In this document: piece by piece, positions 23,475 through 34,763 of the stretch | Position numbering within the stretch: position 1 is the stretch's first letter | Layout: every line of letters begins with the position of its first letter | DNA from: Acidobacteriota bacterium | GTDB lineage: Bacteria > Acidobacteriota > Terriglobia > Bryobacterales > Bryobacteraceae | Reading direction: 5' to 3' | DNA length: 37,337 nt | Assembly: GCA_005808475.1 (NCBI GenBank) | Contig: SYLY01000161.1 | Coordinates: forward strand, 1-37,337 | Program-made: the position numbers and the translations under genes | The notes under the pieces: model-generated | Seen by the model: the letters and a program-made list of their open reading frames with translations, nothing else | What the model was told of the DNA's origin: nothing | Databases searched by the model: none

Positions 23475-25307
23475 ATGAGTGTAGCTTCCCAGGCGGACGG
23501 CGGGGGCTTATCCCATCGCCTCGAGCGCGCTTTGGCGCGGCTGGCCGCCGATCCACGCATGGAGGGTTCCGACATTGCCGCCGCCATCCAGGCGGCCGGC
23601 GAAACCGCCGCCGAGGCGCTCGGGACTGGCGTCTCCGTTTGCCTCCCCCCCGCCGCCGCGTTCCACGCCGGGCCGTCCACCGATCCGAGCCTCGAGATCC
23701 CCTGCGCGGCGCCGCCGTTGTCCGGCTGGATTCGCCTTCACGCCGCCCCGGACCGGGTCTGGACCGCCGAAGAGACCGCGTTCCTCCAACTCGCCGCGCG
23801 CCAGATCGAAAGAGCCGGCCGCGCCGCCGCGCTCCATGCCGCCAATCGCCGCTACCGCGCCTTCCTTGCCAATTCGAGCGAAAGCATCGGCCGCATCGAG
23901 TTCTACGAGGCGATCGACTTGGGTCAACCGGAGGAGGCCATCGTCGACCAGGTGTATGCGCGAGGATACGTCGCCGAATGCAACGACGCCTTCGCCCGCC
24001 AACGCGGATTCGCCAACGCCTCCGAGACCTGGGGACAGCGCGTCAGTTTCGTGCGCGACCGGCATGCGCCGGGGCATCCGCGCGAGGATCGCGCCATCGC
24101 ACGGGCCCGCTTCCGGATCTCCAATGCCCCCAGCGTCACCTTGCAACATCAGGGCCTAGCCCGGCACTTTCTCAACAACATGACCGGCGACTACGAATCC
24201 GGCCGCCTGGCCCGGTTCTGGGCCGTGGGCCGCGATGTCACCGAGCAGAAGGCCGCCGAAAACGCCGAGCGCGAACTGCGGCAACGCTTCGCCACGCTGG
24301 TCCACAACCTGGACGGCATCGTCTGGATTTGCGAGGCGTCCTCGGAGCGGTTCACGTTCGTGAGCGAGCAAGCCCGCCGGCTGCTCGGCTACCCGGTGGA
24401 GCAATGGACGACGGAGCCGGGCTTCTGGGCGGCGCACCTGCACCCGGACGACCGGGATTGGGTGGTCGAGTCCCGCCGCAACGCGGTCGCGCGCGGGGAA
24501 GGCGAAGCGATGGAGTACCGCATGATCGACGCATCGGGACGGGCCGTCTGGTTCAAGGACTCCTTCACGCTCGTCCGGCACGCAAGGAGCGTCACCTCGC
24601 TGCAAGGCGTCTTGTTCGACATCGGCAAGGAAAGGGCCCTCGAGGAGACCTTGCGCGCACTGGCCGCCAAGAGCATCGCCGTCCGCGAAGAGGAGCGAAC
24701 CCGGATCGCGCACGAGATCCACGACGAACTCGGGCAGCAGTTGACCATCCTCAAGTTCGATCTCGCCTCCCTGGCCGCGACGCTACGCAAGGACGGCCCC
24801 AAGAGCGATCCGCGCGTAGCCGAGGTCTCCAAGATCTCGGCGAACGTCGACGCCGCCGTGAAGACCGTCCGCCGCATCGCCACCGAACTGCGCCCGAGCG
24901 CGCTCGACCACTTCGGCGTCGCGGCCGCGATCGAGTTCCAATCCCGCGAATTCCAGCAGCGCACCGGAATCGTCTGCCGCGCGGCAAGGCTCGACGAAGT
25001 GGCGCTCGAATCGAATCTCGCCACCACCGTGTTCCGCATCTTTCAGGAAGCGCTCACCAACGTCGCCCGCCACGCGGCGGCGACCGAGGTGGAGGTGCGG
25101 CTGATCGCGCAGGACCGCACGTTGACCCTGGTGGTCAAGGACAACGGATGCGGCTTCGTGGCGGCGCGCGACGGCGGAATCCGGTCGCTCGGCGTCATGG
25201 GAATGAAAGAACGGGCGAGAACCGCGGGCGGGAGGCTGGCGATCGAGTCGACTCCCGGCGCCGGGACGCGCGTGACCGGCTGGTTCCCGCTCGAGGCCCC
25301 GCGATGA
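23475..25307 (+). CDS. PAS-domain sensor histidine kinase, NarL/HisKA_3 type
   Basis: The 610-residue protein lacks membrane helices, so it is probably a cytoplasmic sensor. Residues ~20-120 resemble a GAF-like domain, ~125-255 a divergent PAS, ~268-385 a PAS_3 fold (LLGYPVEQWTTEPGFWAAHLHPDD, ending FDIGKERALEE). The HisKA_3 dimerisation region follows with EEERTRIAHEIHDELGQQ, where His416 is the likely phosphorylation site, and then HATPase (FQEALTNVARHA, DNGCGF near 555, GVMGMKERA). The signal is unknown. It overlaps its response regulator by 4 nt (ATGA). It is divergent from flgM with overlapping promoter space, so a link to motility is possible but unproven. No strong ribosome binding site is seen. 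Confidence 0.88.
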   Translation: MSVASQADGGGLSHRLERALARLAADPRMEGSDIAAAIQAAGETAAEALGTGVSVCLPPAAAFHAGPSTDPSLEIPCAAPPLSGWIRLHAAPDRVWTAEETAFLQLAARQIERAGRAAALHAANRRYRAFLANSSESIGRIEFYEAIDLGQPEEAIVDQVYARGYVAECNDAFARQRGFANASETWGQRVSFVRDRHAPGHPREDRAIARARFRISNAPSVTLQHQGLARHFLNNMTGDYESGRLARFWAVGRDVTEQKAAENAERELRQRFATLVHNLDGIVWICEASSERFTFVSEQARRLLGYPVEQWTTEPGFWAAHLHPDDRDWVVESRRNAVARGEGEAMEYRMIDASGRAVWFKDSFTLVRHARSVTSLQGVLFDIGKERALEETLRALAAKSIAVREEERTRIAHEIHDELGQQLTILKFDLASLAATLRKDGPKSDPRVAEVSKISANVDAAVKTVRRIATELRPSALDHFGVAAAIEFQSREFQQRTGIVCRAARLDEVALESNLATTVFRIFQEALTNVARHAAATEVEVRLIAQDRTLTLVVKDNGCGFVAARDGGIRSLGVMGMKERARTAGGRLAIESTPGAGTRVTGWFPLEAPR

Positions 25308-25936
25308 CCCGCGTGATCCTGGCCGACGACCACGCCTTCGTCCGCGAGGGGTACAAGCGAATTCTCGCCGCCGAGACCGGCATATCCGTCGTGGCCGAAG
25401 CGTCCGACATCGCTTCCACGATGCAGGCGCTCGACTCGACGCCGGCCGAGGTGCTGCTGCTCGACATCAATCTGAAGGGACGATCGGCGCTCGAGGTGCT
25501 GGCCGACATCAGGCGGCTCCATCCGCGCGTGGCGGTGCTGGTGGTCAGCATGCACCCGGAAGAACAGATCGCCGTGCGGGCCATGCGCGCGGGGGCGTCC
25601 GGGTATCTGAACAAGGAAGCCGCGCCCGAGGATCTGGTTGTCGCGGTGCGCGCGCTGGCCCGCGGCCGCAAGCACATTACTCCCGTGGTGGCGGAGATCC
25701 TGGCTGTCTCGCTCGACTCCACTTCGGACCGGCCGCCGCATGAATCGCTGTCGACCCGCGAGTATCAGATCCTCGAGATGATCGCCGCCGGCAAACAGGT
25801 GTCGCAGATCGCGGCGGAACTCAACCTGAGCGTCAAGACGGTGAGCACCTACCGGACTCGCGTACTCGAAAAGATGGAGATGAAGACCAACGCCGAACTG
25901 ACCCGATACGCCATTCTCAGCGGCTTGGCGCGGTAG
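25304..25936 (+). CDS. LuxR/NarL-type response regulator
   Basis: The 210-residue protein has a receiver domain (1-120) with the acidic pair in ILADDHAFVREG, phosphoacceptor Asp54 in LLLDINLKG, and Lys in GYLNKEAAPEDL, followed by a LuxR-type helix-turn-helix (about 145-205) containing LSTREYQILEMIAAGKQ and ELNLSVKTVSTYRTRVLEKM. It should bind DNA when phosphorylated by the upstream kinase. ATG 25304 overlaps the kinase stop codon. Target genes cannot be read from sequence. Confidence 0.92.
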   Translation: MTRVILADDHAFVREGYKRILAAETGISVVAEASDIASTMQALDSTPAEVLLLDINLKGRSALEVLADIRRLHPRVAVLVVSMHPEEQIAVRAMRAGASGYLNKEAAPEDLVVAVRALARGRKHITPVVAEILAVSLDSTSDRPPHESLSTREYQILEMIAAGKQVSQIAAELNLSVKTVSTYRTRVLEKMEMKTNAELTRYAILSGLAR

Positions 25937-25953
25937 ACCAACGCACCGCCGGC

Positions 25954-25959
25954 TACAAT
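25954..25959 (+). promoter_or_regulatory. Probable -10 box for the TIGR03437-type gene
   Basis: TACAAT in GGCTACAATA lies 21 nt before ATG 25981, with GAGGAGG (25969-25975) as a strong ribosome binding site between. No clear -35 is seen. Confidence 0.4.
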
Positions 25960-25980
25960 AGCCCCATCGAGGAGGACGAC

Positions 25981-27604
25981 ATGTCCATGTACACCCGGGT
26001 ATCGTTGTTGGCGGCCATGGCGGCAGCAGCAGCCGCGCAGCCGCGCATTACCGAGGTCCGCAATCACGCCGGGAACATCCCGCCGGGGATGCCGAACCAC
26101 GCCATCGCGCGCGGCGCCATCATGGCCCTGCGAGGCTCCGGATTGGCCGCCGAAGGAGGGCTCTCGCAGGACCCGGTGCTCGACCGGAACCTCGGTGGCG
26201 TATCGGTCCGCGTCACCGTCGGCGGCGCGGCCACCATGGCGATTCCCTATTCGGTCTCGCCGGGGCTGATCGTGGCGATCCTTCCCTCGGCGACGCCCGA
26301 AGGCGACGGCTCGGTCACGGTCGCCTACAACGGCCAGACCAGCCCTCCGGCGCCGGTCCGCGTGGTGACGAGCGCGTTCGGAATCGCGACCATCGACGAG
26401 AGCGGTGGCGGAGTGGCCGCCGCGTTCGACGCCGATTCGAAGCCGATCACGTTCACCGCGTCCGCTAACTAAGCCGGGTCAAGTGGTCACGCTGTTCGGC
26501 ACCGGACTCGGACCGGATCCGCGCGACGAGACCGCCGCGATCTCCGAGCCGGGCGATCTGGCTTTCCCGATCGAGGTCTTCCTCGGCGGCAAGCCGGCGG
26601 AGGTCCTCTATCACGGGCGGGCGGACCGGCCGGGCCGGGACAGGCTGGACATCACGATTCCCGCGGGCGCGCTCGGCTGCTACACCTCCGTGTGGACGCG
26701 CACCGGCAACTACGTGAGCAACTTCCCGACGATCGCGGTCGCGGCGGAAGGCGGCCTTTGCGGCAACCAGGGGTTCTCGCTGCCCGATCTCGAGGCGGTG
26801 CTCGCCAAACCGGCCGTCAGCGCGGGCTGGCTTTCCGCCGGAAAATTCCTGTCGACCGCTCCCGCTCCGATCGGCACGTTCGTCACCGATTCGACCAACG
26901 CGAGCTTCGTCCGGTACGACGCGTTCACCTACACCAATTACGGCGGGCGGCAGGACCCGGGCTCGGGAAGCTGCGTCGTCACCCAGGGGCTGGGAACCAG
27001 CGTGGTCTTCCCGCCGGCGTTGAAATACCTGGACGCGGGCGCGACCGTGGCGTTCAAGGTCCAGGGCGGCGCCGAAGTCCGACTCACCAAGCAGACGCCG
27101 ATTCCCACCTACGTGTACTCGTCGGCGCCGCCCTTGCGGCCACTCTTCCTTCCGGCTTCGGGCGGAACCCTCGAGTTCGCGGGGACCGGGGGTGAGGACG
27201 TCGGCGCGTTCAGCGCCACAATCGCCGCGGCAGCCCCGTTCACGTGGACCAACCGGAGCAGGATCACGGCGGTGAACCGCTCACAGCCCCTCGAGATCAC
27301 CTGGGAAGGCGGCGAACCGGACAACTCGTACATGATTATCTACGGCGCGGCGGCCACCGCCACCAATCCGCCGTTGATCACGGCGTTCAACTGCGCCGCT
27401 CCCACGGCGGACGGCCGTTTCACCGTTCCACGCGATGTTCTCTCGGCGATGGTTGCCAGCGCGACGATCCCCGGCTCGCCCGTGCCCACCGGACAACTCG
27501 CGCTGATCAACTACAAGCCTCCCGTTCCGTTCACGGCGCCGGGATTGGACGTGGGGACGATCAACTACTATGTGTGGGACGGACTGCTGGTCAATTATCC
27601 GTAG
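25981..27604 (+). pseudogene. Secreted TIGR03437-type (Solibacter Ig-like) protein, frameshifted
   Basis: Two frames join into one protein of about 540 residues. The first frame (25981-26472, 163 aa) has a signal peptide (about 1-20, ending AAAQ) and runs to ITFTASAN before TAA at 26470. The next frame (+1) continues KPGQVVTLFGTGLGPDPRDE, completing the conserved start of a TIGR03437-like domain that ends GCYTSVWTRTGNYVSNFPTIAV; it stops at 27604. Removing the T at 26470 restores the frame as S-A-N-K-P-G. Both halves keep normal codon use and the gene has a strong GAGGAGG site, so this is either a very recent mutation, a sequencing error, or slippage. The C-terminal ~275 residues are unrecognised. 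Function of the family is unknown; members are secreted in Solibacter relatives. Confidence 0.8.
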
Positions 27605-27660
27605 ACGGACATGCCGAACCGCACTTGCGCGGGCCGGCACGAATCGGAGATCATCGCCCC

Positions 27661-28233
27661 ATGCCGTCGTCTCCCATCAGCCGCCGCGAATGGACTCTCG
27701 CGACGCTCGGCCTCGCCGCCCCGGCGGAGGTCGCCGAAGCCTGGCAGCACGCCCATCAGGCAGCCGGTGCGGCGCGGCCCGCCAAGCTCGAAACGCTGAG
27801 CGCGGACGAAGCGCGTGAGATCGAAGCAATAGCGTCGCGCATCATCCCCTCCGATGGAACGCCGGGCGCGCGGGAGGCGGGCGTCATCTACTTCATCGAT
27901 CGCGCCTTGGGAACGTGGCAGGCCGAACATCGCGACACATACCGGAAGGGAATGGCGGAAGTCCAAAGCCTGCGCGAACGGATGTTCCCAGGGTCCAGCG
28001 CCATCGCCGCGCTGAGCGGTTCCGATCAAGACCGGCTGGTGGCGGCGTTCGAGAAAACGCCGTTCTTCGAGCTTCTGCGAACCCACACCGCGTTCGGATT
28101 CCTGGGCTCGCCGGTGCACGGCGGGAATCGCGACGGCGTCGGCTGGACGCACATCGGCTTCGAGGATAAGGCCAGTTTCTCCCCTCCGTTCGGCTTCTAC
28201 GACGCGCAAGCGATGAAGGACGAGTCGCGATGA
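27661..28233 (+). CDS. Gluconate 2-dehydrogenase subunit 3 family protein, Tat signal
   Basis: The 190-residue protein starts with a twin-arginine motif in SRREWTLATLGLAA. It resembles the small subunit (subunit 3/gamma) of membrane-bound flavoprotein dehydrogenases: LSADEAREIEAIASRIIPSD, then GAREAGVIYFIDRAL, and the C-terminal GFLGSPVHGGNRDGVGW. This subunit carries the Tat signal that takes the folded FAD subunit across the membrane. ATG 27661 was chosen because it gives the full Tat signal; the frame is open further upstream but overlaps the preceding gene. It overlaps the GMC gene by 4 nt (ATGA), so the two are coupled. Confidence 0.85.
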   Translation: MPSSPISRREWTLATLGLAAPAEVAEAWQHAHQAAGAARPAKLETLSADEAREIEAIASRIIPSDGTPGAREAGVIYFIDRALGTWQAEHRDTYRKGMAEVQSLRERMFPGSSAIAALSGSDQDRLVAAFEKTPFFELLRTHTAFGFLGSPVHGGNRDGVGWTHIGFEDKASFSPPFGFYDAQAMKDESR

Positions 28234-29882
28234 GCGTCCGGTTCCGTCCGTCCGACGCGGTCGACTTTCTGGTGGTCGGTTCCGGCGCGGCAGGCGGAGT
28301 GGTGGCGAAGGAGCTCTCCACCGCCGGATTCCGGGTCGTGGTGCTCGAGCAGGGGCCGTACCTGCGGGAGAAGGATTACTCGCACGACGAGATCCACTAC
28401 GCCACGCGCCAGGGCCTTACCAACGACATACGGCGCCAGCCCATCTTCTATCGCGCGAGCGCGTCCGAACCGGCGGTGATTCGCAAGGCCGTCGGCTACG
28501 GAAGACAGGTAGGCGGCGGAACGGTGCATTTCGCGGCCAATTACTGGAGATTCCACGAATCCGACTTCGACGAGAGGACGCGCTTCGGCGATGTGCCAGG
28601 CTCGGCGTTCGCCGACTGGCCGCTCCGCTACGCCGATCTCGAGCCCCACTACGCCAAGGCGGAGCGCGACATCGGCATCTCCGGTCTGGCCGGCGCGAAT
28701 CCCTTCGAAGCCCCGCGCTCGGGTCCCTACCCGCTGCCGCCGTTGCCGGTGAAATCGTCGGGCGTGCTGTTCGACCGGGCCTGCCGTAAGTTGGGATTGC
28801 ACTCGTTTCCCGCGCCGATGGCGATCCTCTCTCAGCCCTACCGGGGACGCGGCGCCTGCACCCATTGCGGTTTTTGCTCGTGGTTCGGATGCGAGATGCG
28901 AGCCAAGTCGAGCACGTTGGTATCGGTGATCCCGATGGCGGAGAAAACGGGCCGGTGCGAGATCCGGGCCGGGTGCTACGCGCGAAAAATCGAGATCGAC
29001 AAGCGCGGGCGCGTCACCGGCGTCGTCTACTTCGACGAGCGTAAGCGCGAGATCCGGCAGCGGGCCAAGGCGGTGGTGTTGTGCGCCAACGGAGCCGAGT
29101 CCCCCAAGCTGTTGCTGGTATCGAAGTCGAACCTGTTCCCCGAGGGTCTGGCGAATTCGAGCGGAATGGTGGGCAAGTGCCTGATGTGGGACAACACGTT
29201 CGGCATCAACGGACTGTTCGAGCATCCGCTGAACGAGTTCAAGAGCGTCAAGGTGACGCGAGTCGCGCACGACTACTACCGGTCGGACCCGAAGCGCGGC
29301 TTCTTCGGAGGCGGCGGCATCGACGCGCGATTCGGCGGCTATCCGGCCGGATTCGCCATCGGCGGGCTCCCTCCCGGCGCGCCGCGCTGGGGCTCGGAGT
29401 ACAAGCGGCAAATCGCGGAGTATTTCAATCGCACGATGATGGCCGCGGGCCACTGCACGTCGTTGCCCGTCGAGTCGAATAACATCACCCTTTCCCCGGA
29501 CGTCAAGGACGAATGGGGCGTACCCGCCATGGTGGTGACGTTCCGCTACCACCCGGACGACATCCAGACGCAGAAGTGGCTGCACCAGCGCATGGTGGAG
29601 ATCCTGGACGCGGCGGGCGCGTCGAAGATCTGGGGCGGCCCGGGTTCCGATCCGGGCTCGACGTTCCATCTGATGGGCACCTGCCGGATGGGCGCCGATC
29701 CGCGCCGGTCCGTGGTGAACCCGTTCAGCCGGACTCACGACGTCCCGAACCTGTTCGTCGTGGATGGCAGTAACTTCGTGACTTCCGGACGGCAGCAGCC
29801 GACGGCGACGATCCAGGCGCTCGCCTACCGCGCGAGCGAACGGATGGTGAGCGAAGCCCGGAACGGCGGACTCGGCAGGTAG
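28230..29882 (+). CDS. GMC-family FAD dehydrogenase with four-cysteine motif
   Basis: The 550-residue protein has the N-terminal FAD-binding motif VVGSGAAGGVVAKEL followed by VVLEQG, and the GMC C-terminal domain (FHLMGTCRMGADP near 480, NLFVVDGSNFVTSGRQQPTATIQALA). Between them is Cys210-x2-Cys213-x2-Cys216-x4-Cys221 (GACTHCGFCSWFGC), suggesting an Fe-S cluster as in periplasmic FAD-glucose and fructose dehydrogenases. The residue aligned with the second catalytic His/Asn is in QQP rather than the common NP. It has no signal of its own and probably travels with the Tat subunit upstream. It should oxidise a sugar or alcohol; no cytochrome subunit is adjacent. Its stop codon touches the convergent DUF1501 stop with no gap. 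Confidence 0.88.
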   Translation: MSVRFRPSDAVDFLVVGSGAAGGVVAKELSTAGFRVVVLEQGPYLREKDYSHDEIHYATRQGLTNDIRRQPIFYRASASEPAVIRKAVGYGRQVGGGTVHFAANYWRFHESDFDERTRFGDVPGSAFADWPLRYADLEPHYAKAERDIGISGLAGANPFEAPRSGPYPLPPLPVKSSGVLFDRACRKLGLHSFPAPMAILSQPYRGRGACTHCGFCSWFGCEMRAKSSTLVSVIPMAEKTGRCEIRAGCYARKIEIDKRGRVTGVVYFDERKREIRQRAKAVVLCANGAESPKLLLVSKSNLFPEGLANSSGMVGKCLMWDNTFGINGLFEHPLNEFKSVKVTRVAHDYYRSDPKRGFFGGGGIDARFGGYPAGFAIGGLPPGAPRWGSEYKRQIAEYFNRTMMAAGHCTSLPVESNNITLSPDVKDEWGVPAMVVTFRYHPDDIQTQKWLHQRMVEILDAAGASKIWGGPGSDPGSTFHLMGTCRMGADPRRSVVNPFSRTHDVPNLFVVDGSNFVTSGRQQPTATIQALAYRASERMVSEARNGGLGR

Positions 29883-31311
29883 CTACGCGGCCGGCGTCCC
29901 ACGGAGCCAGTGCATCAGGTCCAGACTTCCGCCGACGTCGGTGAGCCGGAAATCGCGGCCCTGGTGGCGGTAAGTAAGCTGCAGGTGATCCAGCCCCATC
30001 AGACCCAGGATCGACGCGTGCAGATCGTGCAGGTGAACCTTGTTCTCCACGGCGCGCAGGCCCAGTTCGTCGGTGGCGCCGGTGACGCGGCCGCCCCGCA
30101 CGCCGCCGCCCGCCATCCAGATACTGAATCCGTATGGGTTGTGATCCCGGCCCGCGGCTCCGCTCTGGCCGCCATCGTTGGTGGGCGTTCGTCCGAACTC
30201 GCCGCCCCAGATCACCAGGGTGGAATCGAGCAGCCCTCGCGATTCGAGGTCGGCCAGCAGCCCCGCCACCGCTTTGTCGGTCTGCGCGGCCTTCGCCTGA
30301 TGGTTCTTCTCGCAGTCGATGTGACCGTCCCAATCGGTGGCGTTCATCCCGTTGCCGGACCAGACCTGAACGAACCGCACGCCACGCTCCACCAGCCGCC
30401 GGGCCAGAAGGCAGCGGCCGCCGAAGTCCGCGCTCACCGGGTTGTCCAAACCGTAGAGCTTCCGCGTGGCCTCTGTCTCGCCGGAAATGTCGGTGGCCTC
30501 GGGCGCGGCCATCTGCATGCGAAACGCGAGTTCGTAGGACTCGATGCGCGCGGACAGTTCCGAATCCGCCTGCCGCGCGGCCAGATGCGTCTGGTTGAGC
30601 GCCGCGAGCGTGTCCAGCAAGTCCCGCTGTTCGGCCCGCTTCATGCCGCGCGCCGGACTCAGGTTCAACACCGGATTCGGACCGGGACGAAACGACGTGC
30701 CTTGGTACACCGCGGGCAGAAAGCCCTGTCCGTAGACCGCGGGACCCGACCGCACGCCGCCTTCGAGCAGCACCACGAATCCCGGCAGGTTCTGGTTCTC
30801 GCTTCCCAGACCGTACAGCAGCCACGATCCGAGGCTCGGCCGCCCGATGCGCGCGAATCCGTTGTGGATGAGAAACTGCGCCTGCGAATGCGTGAAGCCT
30901 TCGTGATGGACCGATCGCACCACGGCCAGTTTGTCCGCCTGCCGGGCGATGTGTGGTAACAGGTCCGATACCTCGACGCCGCCCTGGCCGTGCCGCTGGA
31001 ACTTACGCGGGGAGCCGAGCACGATCAGGTCCTTGAACTTGCCGTTCTGGAAATCCTCGTCGCCGAAGCTGGCCGGCGGATGCTTGCCGTGCAGCCGGTT
31101 GAGCAGTGGCTTGGGATCGAACGTATCCATCTGGCTCGGTCCGCCCTGCATGAACAGCGAGATCACCCTCTTGGCGGTGGCTGGCAGCGGCGAGGCCTTG
31201 GGCGCCAAGGGTCCGGCCGGCGCCGCTCCCGCCCGCTCGCGCATCATGGCGGCCGCCGCCAGCCAGCCGAAGCCGAGGCCGCTCCGGGTTAGTATCTCGC
31301 GCCGGGATGGA

Positions 31312-31322
<11 letters not shown>
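29883..31322 (-). CDS. DUF1501 family protein, Tat signal
   Basis: The 479-residue protein begins with PSRREILTRSGLGFGWLAAA, a Tat-type signal, and shows DUF1501 motifs: RVISLFMQGGPSQMDTFDPKP, GWGFLDHN-like positions replaced here by RSVHHEGFTHSQAQFLIHNG, FVQVWSGNGMNATDWDGH and LVIWGGEFGRTPTNDGG. It belongs to the sulfatase/alkaline-phosphatase-like superfamily of unknown activity. It overlaps the PSD1 gene by 11 nt; DUF1501 and DUF1549/1553 pairs are common in Planctomycetes and Solibacterales, where they are often linked to polysaccharide degradation. Confidence 0.88.
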
Positions 31323-33639
<2,317 letters not shown>

Positions 33640-33651
33640 CGTGCGGCTCGA

Positions 33652-33660
33652 ATTTTAGCA
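33652..33660 (-). promoter_or_regulatory. Extended -10 box for the PSD1/DUF1501 operon
   Basis: TGCTAAAAT on the minus strand, 12 nt before ATG 33639. The transcript would have a leader of only a few bases and no Shine-Dalgarno sequence. Confidence 0.45.
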
Positions 33661-33806
33661 AATCGCGCTTCACCAACGGCCGAGCTGGGTACGAATTCGA
33701 TGGCGGCTCCGCACGCCGCTTCATCGCGCCAGTGTTGTTCAGTCTGGAAAGCGAGCCTCGGGACGGCGTCCTCCGGACACTCGTGGCGAATCGAATCCGG
33801 CGGCGC

Positions 33807-34703
33807 TCAGTTGAGGAATCCCCGCTCGGTCAGCCATTCCATCATCTGGACGGGCCACTTCATCACGGGCGCGGGCTTCTTGGTGGGCCGCAGTCCGAAC
33901 CCATGTCCGCCGTACGTGTAGATGTGCATCTCGGCGGGCACCTTCGCCGCTTCCAGTTCCATGTAGAACTTCACTGTCGGCTCCACGTGGGACCGGTCGT
34001 CGTCGGTGCAGACCATGAAGGTTGGCGACGCGTCGCTCTTCACCGGGAACAGCGGCGGATCTTCCGGCTTGTTGGCGCCGGGACGGTACCACGGATAGAC
34101 CAGCACGTTGAAGTCTGGACGCGAACTGGCTCGTTCCACCGGATCGGCGGCCGGCGGATTGCCCGCGTCGTATTTGGTTCCGATCATCCCCGCCACTTCT
34201 CCACCCGCCGAAAAGCCCATGAAGCCGATGCGCGCCGTGTCCAGCTTCCACTCCACCGCGCGCGACCGCACCAGCCGCATCGCGCGCGCCGCGTCCGCGT
34301 GGACGTGTTCGTGCAGCGTGTACTTCGATCCGCCCGCGGCTTTCGCCAGACGGTACTTCAGGACGAACGCGGCGATTCCCCGCTCGTTGAGCCAGTCCGC
34401 CATCTCCCAGCCCTCCTTCTCGATCACCAGTTGGCGATGTCCGCCGCCGGGCGCCACCACCATCGCCGCGCCGTTCGCCTTGCCGGCCGGAGGCAGGAAA
34501 ACGTAGATCGAGGGATAGTGCGTGACGGTGAAGTTCCCAGGAAGTCTGGCGTATTTCGCCGCGACGGACGGCTTCGAGTCCTCCGGCGCGGTGATACCCT
34601 CCGATCCGGGCGCGCCGCCCGGCCAGAGCTTGATCTCTTCGCCTCTTTCGGCGCCCAGCAACGCGGCGGCGGTCCAGGCGGCGAGCGCGATTCGGTGACT
34701 CAT
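33807..34703 (-). CDS. Secreted alpha/beta hydrolase (acetyl-esterase-like)
   Basis: The 298-residue protein starts with a signal peptide (SHRIALAAWTAAALLGAE). An alpha/beta-hydrolase fold follows: oxyanion motif VVAPGGGHRQL (about residues 80-90, a GGG type), nucleophile elbow GFSAGG near 170, an acid in the FMVCTDDDRSH region and catalytic His in YGGHGFGL. It resembles esterases of the Axe/BD-FAE type that deacetylate xylan or related sugars; the substrate is not certain. A longer frame exists upstream but runs through the divergent qor gene. TGCTAAACT lies 8 nt before ATG 34703, so the mRNA is probably leaderless. Confidence 0.85.
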   Translation of the reverse strand: MSHRIALAAWTAAALLGAERGEEIKLWPGGAPGSEGITAPEDSKPSVAAKYARLPGNFTVTHYPSIYVFLPPAGKANGAAMVVAPGGGHRQLVIEKEGWEMADWLNERGIAAFVLKYRLAKAAGGSKYTLHEHVHADAARAMRLVRSRAVEWKLDTARIGFMGFSAGGEVAGMIGTKYDAGNPPAADPVERASSRPDFNVLVYPWYRPGANKPEDPPLFPVKSDASPTFMVCTDDDRSHVEPTVKFYMELEAAKVPAEMHIYTYGGHGFGLRPTKKPAPVMKWPVQMMEWLTERGFLN

Positions 34704-34711
34704 GACCGCGA

Positions 34712-34720
34712 AGTTTAGCA
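34712..34720 (-). promoter_or_regulatory. Extended -10 box for the esterase gene
   Basis: TGCTAAACT on the minus strand with only 8 nt to ATG 34703, so the predicted start of transcription is at the start codon. It lies 21 nt from the divergent qor -10 element. Confidence 0.42.
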
Positions 34721-34741
34721 CGCGGAACGGCGGACCGAATC

Positions 34742-34750
34742 TGCTACGCT
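34742..34750 (+). promoter_or_regulatory. Extended -10 box for the quinone oxidoreductase gene
   Basis: TGCTACGCT, 13 nt before ATG 34764, with no Shine-Dalgarno sequence in the short remaining leader. Confidence 0.4.
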
Positions 34751-34763
34751 TGCTCATTAAGCC

